Part shown: positions 6,665 through 12,469 of the stretch, in pieces
Position numbering within the stretch: the first letter of the stretch is position 1
Layout of the letters: each line of letters starts with the position of its first letter
Assembly: GCA_039028695.1 (NCBI GenBank)
Contig: JBCCHN010000130.1
Span: forward strand, 1-14,897
Reading direction: 5' to 3'
DNA from: JANQKX01 sp039028695
GTDB lineage: Bacteria > Pseudomonadota > Alphaproteobacteria > Kiloniellales > Kiloniellaceae
DNA length: 14,897 bases
The notes under the pieces: model-generated
What the model was told of the DNA's origin: nothing
Databases searched by the model: none
Seen by the model: only the letters and a program-made list of their open reading frames with translations
Position numbers and translations under genes: made by a program

Positions 6665-7138
6665 ATGAAACTCACTTGGGCTACGGCCCTGAGCTTGGTC
6701 TCAGCGTTATTGGCATCAAGCGTTCAGGCTGGAAATTTCGATGGCACCATCTGCTGGACGGGGACTATTGAAACCATGGCAACATCACAAAAGGATCGCA
6801 TCTGGGCTTGGAAAGGGAATTGGACTTGGGTCGCCACGGACGGAAACCCGGAAACCGTCCAGTCCGGTGTCTGCGTCGGGACGGGAGCGATGATGGATGG
6901 CGAGCCAATTGTTCCTGCTCATTACTGCATCCACCGCACCAAAAGTGGCGCCCAGTTTTTATCGATCGCCACACCTGAGGCGGACGGATCGAACACACAA
7001 AAAATATTTGGTGGCACCAAAGAATTTGCCGGTGTCACAGGAAACTGGACGGGAAGTCCGGTCATCGTGTTGCCGGCTCCAGACGGCGAGATCGCAGGAT
7101 GTAGGAAAACCAGCGGCGAGTATAAGCTTGCGAACTAA
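6665..7138 (+). CDS. small secreted protein, family unknown
   Basis: The 157-aa product has a clear Sec signal peptide: MKLTWATALS, a hydrophobic core, and SSVQA ending at residue 22, giving a mature protein of about 135 residues. GGAGG stands 7 bases before the ATG, so translation looks real. The mature part is rich in Gly, Thr and Trp with alternating polar and hydrophobic residues, suggesting beta structure. It contains FGGTKEFAGVTGNWTG (115-130), a pattern like the GGT..FAG.TG turn of small beta-barrel proteins such as the allene-oxide-cyclase or DUF3224 type. Four cysteines (30, 70, 88, 146) could form two disulfides in the periplasm. It stands alone with no operon partner, in a lower-GC stretch. 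Function is not identified. Confidence 0.78.
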   Translation: MKLTWATALSLVSALLASSVQAGNFDGTICWTGTIETMATSQKDRIWAWKGNWTWVATDGNPETVQSGVCVGTGAMMDGEPIVPAHYCIHRTKSGAQFLSIATPEADGSNTQKIFGGTKEFAGVTGNWTGSPVIVLPAPDGEIAGCRKTSGEYKLAN

Positions 7139-7168
7139 ATTAGCGTCAACGTTTGGCGGGGACAGTCG

Positions 7169-7452
7169 ATGAAATGTTCCACTGGCCTGGGTGACAGTGC
7201 GCGATATCTGCTTGAGGCATCAAGAGAGGCGGTCTGCGGGTCGCCGTTTCCGATCGGGCATTTGTCGTTTTCGGACAGAAAGACTGGGCGGAGCTGGCAG
7301 AGTTCAAGAATCTCTAAGTCCGAATCTGGCACCTCAAGTTTGTTCCGTTACTTTGCCGGGTCACCAGCGATCGAGAGGAAGTCCTCAATCGCTGGCGACG
7401 ATCTTTATTGCATCCGCGTGAGCCCTACGAGGCGGCCGAGTGGGGCACGTGA
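7169..7452 (+). pseudogene. possible frameshifted and stop-interrupted gene remnant
   Basis: A start with GGGGA seven bases upstream opens at 7169 (MKCSTGLGDSARYLLEASREA). Around 7230 the protein-like reading moves to another frame, giving LRVAVSDRAFVVFGQKDWAE then LAEFKNL. It is broken by TAA at 7315-7317 and resumes in the same frame as KFVPLLCRVTSDREEVLNRW and ends HPREPYEAAEWGT at TGA 7450-7452. The charged, natural-looking composition on both sides of the stop suggests one decayed gene. The first frame is itself open to 7468 as 99 aa, so an intact unrelated ORF is the alternative. No family is recognised. Confidence 0.25.
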
Positions 7453-7607
7453 TCCGCGTGAGGCCTGAGTCGGCATTCGGCAGCGATCGCTTTGGGCGTG
7501 CGGAACAGCTTACCAAAGAAGTGTGCGATTGCCGCGCTTCGCAGATCATGAGCCCGCTTCATCAAAACGATGGTGTCGGGCTTAGAGGTCGATGAACTAA
7601 AGGTCAT
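7425..7607 (-). CDS. small hypothetical protein (60 aa)
   Basis: The 60-aa reading frame on the minus strand has a good ribosome site, AAGGAG at 7615-7620, seven bases before ATG 7607, which is the main reason to accept it. The middle, MKRAHDLRSAAIAHFFGKLF near residues 16-35, is a basic amphipathic helix, loosely like the Arg-rich small DUF1127-type proteins. The remainder is His/Arg-rich. It overlaps the 3' end of the putative decayed plus-strand gene by 28 bases. AT-rich sequence lies upstream, but no clear promoter. Function is unknown; a transcription assay or homologues would decide whether it is real. Confidence 0.45.
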   Translation of the reverse strand: MTFSSSTSKPDTIVLMKRAHDLRSAAIAHFFGKLFRTPKAIAAECRLRPHADHVPHSAAS

Positions 7608-7899
7608 GGCTCTACTCCTTTGATTTCATAATTTGAACGGCAGAGGAATTTCCACCGTGACTAATACGTCGAATGGGAAAATGTCCTTCGTCTAATCACC
7701 GGATTAAAACGAGGTCATGTTGGTTGGTCCGGGACCTGGCTGACACACTGGATGGGTATTTCCGGTTTCTCCGGCCGACCTCTAAAAACCCAAAGTCAAG
7801 ATTTTCGAATCAGGGTTCTTTGGTCATGTACCCCGTGGCGGGAAGCCTGTGTGTTAAGAGGACCCGGTCGTAACCCGGCTCGTTGTGGTGTTTAGGCCC
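7608..7899. other. gene-free stretch
   Basis: Nothing convincing is present. Short plus-strand frames, for example one reading VRDLADTLDGYFRFLRP near 7730-7780, lack ribosome sites and were not accepted. It lies between the starts and ends of two minus-strand genes and probably contains the promoter of the 60-aa ORF. Confidence 0.5.
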
Positions 7900-8778
7900 T
7901 CAGGAACGATTGCTTCGAAATCCGAGAAGAGCGTGCACGATCAGCGTCGTGACGACGATGGACCCTCCCGCCAGTGTGATGGCGGGGGGCACTTGGTCCA
8001 GCACTAACCAGACCCAATAGGGGCCGAGAAAGGTCTCCAAAAGCAAAATGAGAGCCACGGTCGCGGCGGGAAGATATTGCGGTCCTATGTTGAGCAGTGC
8101 GCTCGACAACGGCATCACAAGAAGACCCATGAGCCCAAGGTACAAAATCGTTTTACCCTCTGGAAAGGTACCGCCGCCCAAGAATAACCCGGTTGTCCCG
8201 GCCAGAAGTCCGCCTATGGCGATGACCGGAAGCATCATCTGGTGCTTGGCATGTCGAAGAATAGTGAAGTAGGCGGCCATCGAGATGGCCGTGGTTAAGG
8301 CTGCGAGGTCTCCAACCAAAGTGCCTTCGCGCAATGAGCCCCAGCCTATGATGGCAATGCCGGTAAAAACAAAGAGAATGGCGACGATCGTTCTCGTCTC
8401 TGCCGCCTCTTTCAGAAAAATGGAGCTGAAGGCCGCCGCAAAGATAGGGGCCGCAGCGAGAATGACTAGAGTGTTGGCAACTGTCGTATTGTCGAGGGCA
8501 TATAGAAAACTTGCGGAACTGACAGCAATTGATAGGGCGGCGAAAAGTCCAATGATGCCGATGGCTCGAAAAACCCTCACGCTGGCCTTGCCCTTCAAGC
8601 CAACGATCAGGCACGCGATTGCCAAACACTGCAAATAGCCGCGCCAGACCAGGGTTTGAAGCGGCTCTAGGCCAGCCAACAGCACCAGCAAGCTGTCCGG
8701 CGTCATAACGATGACGCCGCTTATGGTGATAAGCAGCCCTTTGGCATGGCCCGAGCTTTGGCGCGTTCTTAACAACAC
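7900..8778 (-). CDS. EamA/DMT-family membrane transporter
   Basis: The 292-aa protein consists almost entirely of hydrophobic helices, about ten, arranged as two EamA repeats (about residues 13-145 and 155-288), the standard length and layout of drug/metabolite transporter exporters. Typical signals are LLITISGVIVMTPDSLLVLL at the start, SFLYALDNTTVANTLVILAA in the first repeat, APIFAAAFSSIFLKE closing helix 4 to 5, and GPQYLPAATVALILLLETFLGP...WLVL in the second repeat. Substrate cannot be told from sequence; exporters of amino acids or other metabolites are common in the family. The start is GTG at 8778 without a good ribosome site; ATG 25 codons later would remove part of helix 1. It is monocistronic, with a candidate promoter just upstream. 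Confidence 0.9.
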   Translation of the reverse strand: MLLRTRQSSGHAKGLLITISGVIVMTPDSLLVLLAGLEPLQTLVWRGYLQCLAIACLIVGLKGKASVRVFRAIGIIGLFAALSIAVSSASFLYALDNTTVANTLVILAAAPIFAAAFSSIFLKEAAETRTIVAILFVFTGIAIIGWGSLREGTLVGDLAALTTAISMAAYFTILRHAKHQMMLPVIAIGGLLAGTTGLFLGGGTFPEGKTILYLGLMGLLVMPLSSALLNIGPQYLPAATVALILLLETFLGPYWVWLVLDQVPPAITLAGGSIVVTTLIVHALLGFRSNRS

Positions 8779-8816
8779 AAGAGGTGACCCTGTATCGGGG
8801 ACGGTTCAAAATCGCA

Positions 8817-8843
8817 CTTATAGGGACGGATTAGATTTGGCAA
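8817..8843 (-). promoter_or_regulatory. candidate promoter for the EamA transporter
   Basis: On the minus strand TTGCCA (8843-8838) precedes TATAAG (8822-8817). The -10 is good, but the 15-base spacing is short. Transcription would start about 30 bases before the GTG at 8778. Confidence 0.3.
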
Positions 8844-9046
8844 CCTCCCCAGGCGCTGCCGCGCGAGACTCGATGCCATCGGTGAAGTCGACCGATGGAT
8901 GGAACACTTGCCCGCAACACTATGGGAGGCACCAAGGGCCTGTCACTGAGGTGCTGACCCGGCCGGGGGGTGCGGCCAAATTGCCCTCTGATCGATTGTT
9001 GCCAGCTCCCAATTTTGATAAGCTGTCGGAACCGTGTCGAAAGTAG

Positions 9047-9058
9047 GGTCAATTGACC
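9047..9058. repeat. 12-bp perfect palindrome
   Basis: GGTCAATTGACC reads the same on both strands and lies 83 bases ahead of the acetyltransferase gene. It could be a dimeric regulator site or chance; it is followed by a second small inverted motif, CCAAAAATTGG. Confidence 0.4.
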
Positions 9059-9140
9059 AAAAATTGGCTGCGCGGGAAAACCCAATATGAGCCGACCTTA
9101 TTCCCCGGCGCAATGGGGATAGGACCAAATAGAGACCAAA

Positions 9141-9593
9141 ATGGCTGATGAACTCATTATCCGGCCCCTTAAGGCTGACGATCACAAAGACTGGCGTCGC
9201 CTTTGGACCGAGTATCTCTCGTTTTATGAAACAAGCGTTTCGGAAGAAGTATATCGCACTTCTTTTGAGCGACTTCTCTCTGGCGAAAAGGGGGAGTACC
9301 AATGCCTGATTGCAGCACAAGGCGGCAAAGCGGTTGGCTTGGCCCATTTCCTCTTTCACCGCTTTATGTGGACTGTTGAAGACACCTGTTACCTGATGGA
9401 TTTGTATACCGATCCTGACGTCAGGGGAAATGGCATTGGTCGCGCGCTTATCGAAGCGGTCCACCAAGCGGCCAATGCGAACGGGGTGCCGAGCACCTAT
9501 TGGGCCACGCAAGAGTTCAACTACAAAGGCCGCATGCTTTACGATCAAGTTGCCGAGCGCACGCCGTTTATCATCTATGAGAAAAACGATTAA
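9141..9593 (+). CDS. GNAT-family N-acetyltransferase
   Basis: The 150-aa product is a single-domain GNAT enzyme, which transfers an acetyl group from acetyl-CoA to an amine on an unknown substrate in the cytoplasm. It begins with the usual first strand IIRPLKADDHKDW, has LYTDPDVRGNGIGRALIEAV (88-107) as motif A with the R/QxxGxG/A pyrophosphate-binding loop (R95, G98, G100), and ends with the typical tail TQEFNYKGRMLYDQVAERTPFIIYEKND, where Asn and Tyr lie in the motif B region. The length is normal. The ribosome site is weak (AGAGA at 9131-9135). G+C is lower than in the flanking core genes (27 of 60 bases at 9181-9240), consistent with acquisition. Confidence 0.93.
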   Translation: MADELIIRPLKADDHKDWRRLWTEYLSFYETSVSEEVYRTSFERLLSGEKGEYQCLIAAQGGKAVGLAHFLFHRFMWTVEDTCYLMDLYTDPDVRGNGIGRALIEAVHQAANANGVPSTYWATQEFNYKGRMLYDQVAERTPFIIYEKND

Positions 9594-9599
9594 GTTTTT
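9582..9599. terminator. A/T hairpin at the end of the acetyltransferase gene
   Basis: AAAAAC (9582-9587) pairs with GTTTTT (9594-9599) across the stop codon. Its T-ended arm would suit rightward termination, but the stem is weak. Confidence 0.25.
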
Positions 9600-9617
9600 A
9601 AGCCAGATCACGACATT

Positions 9618-9833
9618 TCATTGTTCAACCACGTGCGCCCCTGACAACGCCTCGGCAACCTTGTGACAAAGGTCTTCCCGAAAGGCTGCACAATTCGCAT
9701 TCACAGTGAATGCCCATATTGAGGGCTCTGACGTCGACGAGAAGGTCCCAACATCCAACAATACAAAGGACGCTTTGGCTGGACAGTCTGGCCAATCAGC
9801 CCCTGCTCGTCTCGCAGGCGTAGCCAGCTTCAA
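9618..9833 (-). CDS. possible small ORF overlapping the CsgG-type gene stop
   Basis: This 71-aa frame begins at a TTG (9833-9831) that overlaps the TGA stop of the upstream gene as TTGA, the arrangement of termination-reinitiation. The translation is protein-like (PAKASFVLLDVGTFSSTSEP, then AFTVNANCAAFREDLCHKVA) with three cysteines, but has no alternative ATG or GTG near its beginning and no separate ribosome site. It could be a real coupled gene, the remains of one, or an accidental frame. No family is recognised. Confidence 0.3.
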   Translation of the reverse strand: MKLATPARRAGADWPDCPAKASFVLLDVGTFSSTSEPSIWAFTVNANCAAFREDLCHKVAEALSGAHVVEQ

Positions 9834-11221
9834 AGGTTGCTAATGATCTCGGCACGTTTAGCGTCGTATTCTTCTTGGGTGATGAGTTCGGCGTCGTAGA
9901 GTTCTTTGAGCTGCTGCAGTTTGGCCTTGATGTCGGCTTTTGAGGAGCCGCTGCTGGCGGCATCGCCCCCCGTTGACTCGCCCCCCGTTGACTCCGTGGT
10001 GACTGCGCCGGTGGTGCTGACGCTTGATTGGGTGGCGGCCCCGCCGGTGCTGGCTTGCTCCACCGCGTCATCGAAATCGTCCAAGGTGACGCCGCCGTCG
10101 CTGTAGATCAGCCAACTGGCGACCCAGCCCGAGCTATTGCGGGCGTCTTGCACCTGGACCCAATCGCCGTTTTGGCTTTGCACCAGCAAGAGCTCGTTTT
10201 GGCCCAAGCTGGCCACCACCGCGTTGCTCGTGCCGGGCCCGCCACGCATATTGAGCTTGGCCGGCTTGACTCGCACCACCGTGCCCGGCGTAAAGCTTGC
10301 CGGTGGGGTCGCCACTTGGGTCGTGATTGCGGTCTGGCTGGGGGCGGTCGAGACCGTCTGGGCGACGGCGGCCGGAGCGTTGCGATAGTAGACCTCCGGC
10401 GTCTTTGAGACGATGAAGTCCACGGCCCGTTGGATGCAAATCCGGAGCGCCTTTTCGATGGGCGTATTGCTCCAGGCGGACAAGGAGCCGCCCAAGGCAC
10501 CGCCCCCATAGCCGGCCAGGGCACCGCCCAGGTTCACGTCGGTCGCATCGCCTTCCACCGAGGTAGCGGCCACGATGCGTGAGGTTTTTGTGTCGATCAC
10601 CCGCACGTCGATCGCAACGTGGGCCTCTTGAAAGCCGCCGGTTACGGCGCCCACAATGCCACCGAAGGTATCGCCCAAAAGGCCGCCAAGGCTGCCTTGG
10701 GTGCCGCCCGCATCGCCGCGGAACTCGGTGACCGAGCCGGTGATGAGCAGCTCGGCTCCTTCGATTTCACCGATGGGCGCGGCAGTTTCCGTTTTGACCC
10801 GGCCCGAGTCCCCCAGGTCCTGCTCGGCGAGCACGTCGCCAAGCTGCTGGCGCTCCAGCACGATATAGTAATTGCTGTTCACCAGGGCGGTCGCCATTTG
10901 GTCGGCCATGCCATCCCCGATCTGCCAGGAATACCAGCCGCCGCCCGTCTTGTCTTCGAAGCGCGAAACCGCCACCCGGGCCTTGGGACCGTCATAGGCT
11001 TGGTTCTGCAAGCTGTTGATGTCCGGCGTGTCCTGGCCACTGGTGACAGTCGTTTCCGTACCGCCGCCCCAAAGGTCCTCCAAACCGCCTGATGATTCGG
11101 TCTCAACCTTCTCCTTTGTCTCGGCCCCAGCCGAACCGACGCCAAAGGAAAAGCTCATGAGTAAAGCCAGAACGAGGACTAGAACCAAGCCACCCGGGCG
11201 GCTGAACCCTTTTTCGATCAT
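9830..11221 (-). CDS. exported CsgG-domain protein with SH3-like and SHOCT domains
   Basis: A 463-aa product from ATG 11221, which has AAAGG 8 bases upstream; an in-frame ATG at 11257 lacks one. A signal peptide ends GSAGA at residue 33, with no lipobox cysteine, so export to the periplasm without lipidation is predicted. Residues about 80-270 match the CsgG/curli-assembly fold (RVAVSRFEDKTGGGWYSWQIG, ALVNSNYYIVLERQQL, AELLITGSVTEF, VRVIDTKTSRIVAATSVEG). A Pro/Ser linker then leads to a bacterial SH3 region at about 313-374 (LNMRGGPGTSNAVVASLGQN...GDWVQVQ...GWVASWLI). After a Ser/Thr/Gly linker with an ESTGG repeat, a C-terminal SHOCT helix pair follows (KLQQLKELYDAELITQEEYD). No csgA, B, E or F neighbour is present, so curli secretion is not implied; a surface or envelope role is inferred. 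Confidence 0.87.
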   Translation of the reverse strand: MIEKGFSRPGGLVLVLVLALLMSFSFGVGSAGAETKEKVETESSGGLEDLWGGGTETTVTSGQDTPDINSLQNQAYDGPKARVAVSRFEDKTGGGWYSWQIGDGMADQMATALVNSNYYIVLERQQLGDVLAEQDLGDSGRVKTETAAPIGEIEGAELLITGSVTEFRGDAGGTQGSLGGLLGDTFGGIVGAVTGGFQEAHVAIDVRVIDTKTSRIVAATSVEGDATDVNLGGALAGYGGGALGGSLSAWSNTPIEKALRICIQRAVDFIVSKTPEVYYRNAPAAVAQTVSTAPSQTAITTQVATPPASFTPGTVVRVKPAKLNMRGGPGTSNAVVASLGQNELLLVQSQNGDWVQVQDARNSSGWVASWLIYSDGGVTLDDFDDAVEQASTGGAATQSSVSTTGAVTTESTGGESTGGDAASSGSSKADIKAKLQQLKELYDAELITQEEYDAKRAEIISNL

Positions 11222-11257
11222 GGGAGTTACCTTTCGCAAAGACACCTCTTTGAGCAT

Positions 11258-11716
11258 TCAAGCGCAAATCGTGCGTCTTGCCCAGTGAGAATGGCCCCGA
11301 AAGGGGTGGATTGAGCACCAGTTTTCCCAATAATGTGCCATCATACAGTCATAGATTAAAAGAACGTCAAGATGTCCTCGTATGTCTCGTAGGGGGTCGA
11401 AGCTGCTAGAATATCCCGCATTGATAAGTAAAGGGCGGTCTGAATCCTTCACTTCCGGCCTGGCTTGGTTCCGGCCAGATTAGCGAGATTCGACTTCGCT
11501 AACCTCCGACTAAGGTCCACAGAAAAGAGTATTTATTGGTTTGTGATGAGGTGTCGCTATATCGGCGCATCGACCCCGTCTTTAACCATAAGACGCGCCA
11601 ACCCCAGCTAGCCCACGTGGCAGAGCCATTTTTCATTCCATCAATATCCAGGGGCAATTGTTGGCCGCGGACGGCCCAGGTTGGCCCACCTCATTCTGGT
11701 GCAACGCCCGGGTCCC
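11258..11716. other. upstream region of the CsgG-type gene; otherwise empty
   Basis: It holds a promoter candidate near 11340-11370 and a small CCCC-GAAA-GGGG hairpin at 11295-11306 inside the predicted leader. An inverted repeat, TTAGCGA / TCGCTAA, lies around 11480-11503. A plus-strand frame starting near 11536 has no ribosome site and overlaps the DUF6494 gene, so it is not accepted. Confidence 0.45.
11340..11370 (-). promoter_or_regulatory. candidate promoter for the CsgG-type gene
   Basis: On the minus strand TTGACG (11370-11365) is followed by TATGAT (11345-11340), 19 bases apart; a poorer TGTATG gives the standard 17. It would produce a leader of about 110 bases. Confidence 0.35.
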
Positions 11717-11923
11717 TTAATCCAACTCAATGGAGCCGTCGATTTCCACCGAAAGTCCGACCGATTCGATGGTCAAGACGACCTTGGCCGGTAAAGGCCC
11801 GCCGCCGGTGATGCTCCCGCCGTCCAGCGCATTGCGCACCGCGGTCTCTATCTCTCGCTGCGACGTCACACCCACCTTTTTTAAGAACTTACGCAAGCTC
11901 ATGTTAAAAATTTCTTCGTTCAC
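11717..11923 (-). CDS. DUF6494-type small conserved protein
   Basis: The 68-aa product starts at GTG 11923 and reads MNEEIFNMSLRKFLKKVGVT, then SQREIETAVRNALDGGSITG, ending with a beta-rich segment VVLTIESVGLSVEIDGSIEL. I recognise this from memory as the DUF6494 pattern of small proteobacterial proteins (N-terminal FNMS.RKFLK.VGVTSQREIE, C-terminal LPA....IDG.I.L). Length and both conserved ends fit. AGG lies close to the GTG, with a G-run further upstream. A good promoter lies about 97-125 bases ahead, so it appears to be transcribed on its own. Biochemical function of the family is not known to me. Confidence 0.82.
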   Translation of the reverse strand: MNEEIFNMSLRKFLKKVGVTSQREIETAVRNALDGGSITGGGPLPAKVVLTIESVGLSVEIDGSIELD

Positions 11924-12469
11924 TAACCTGTCCCCCCTTTGCTAGGTGTTTGGGCAGCGGAATCTGCTGCACTCATTGCGAATCAACGGCAAGCTCACGG
12001 AAAAAGCCACCATTTGAAAGATAGCACGTTTGCCTTGTCCTGGGTCAAGGCGCGATGGACCGGTTTTTGGCAGCCTGAGACAAGCTGGTGCGGGAGGGGC
12101 GGTCTCCTTTTCCCAAGGTGCCCCATACAAAGGTTATCCATAATCAATATCGATAAAAATCTGCCAAGCGGCACGGATTTTAATGGGATGGATTTCAGCA
12201 GGTGAGCGAAATCGCTCAAGGGATCAAAACGCCCGCTGCCACTGGTCTGCCATTGGATGGAAAGACGCCGCGACAAGCAGAGTGGGTGAACTAGGCGTGT
12301 GCTTGTCGCCTTCGCATATAACCCGCTCCGGCCAATTTCTTGGGTCCTGTTTTGCCCTCTCGGAGCAAGATTAAGGCGCGCGACAGAGGTGCAGGTTCTC
12401 CCAGGGACGCATGCAACGGCAGAGAGCCCAACAGTGCCGGTAAAATACCCTGCGGCCGATCAGTAGCGA
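11924..12469. other. 546-base gene-free region
   Basis: It contains the promoter and leader of the DUF6494 gene and the region downstream of the M23 peptidase gene. A perfect short hairpin, GAGCGA-AA-TCGCTC, lies at 12204-12217. Open frames here on both strands lack ribosome sites and protein-like composition. No tRNA, terminator with T run, or known RNA motif was recognised. Confidence 0.5.
12020..12048 (-). promoter_or_regulatory. promoter for the DUF6494 gene
   Basis: On the minus strand TTGACC (12048-12043), exactly 17 bases, then GCTATC (12025-12020), the form expected for alphaproteobacterial housekeeping sigma factor. Transcription would begin near 12013 and give a leader of about 90 bases before GTG 11923. 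Confidence 0.55.

Larger units (their letters stand above)
8779..9140. other. intergenic region with possible mobile-element debris
   Basis: No gene is supported in these 362 bases between divergent genes. There is a promoter candidate for the transporter and a 12-base perfect palindrome GGTCAATTGACC at 9047-9058. The texture (GGGGACGGTTCAAAATCGCAC near 8797-8816, and GGGTCAATTGACCAAAAATTGG near 9046) recalls insertion-sequence ends, but no transposase fragment or target duplication is visible. Confidence 0.4.

Noticed and set aside
11536..11811. Plus-strand frame reading VCDEVSLYRRIDPVF near its start
   Set aside because: No ribosome site, composition degrades quickly, and it runs antisense into the well-supported DUF6494 gene.
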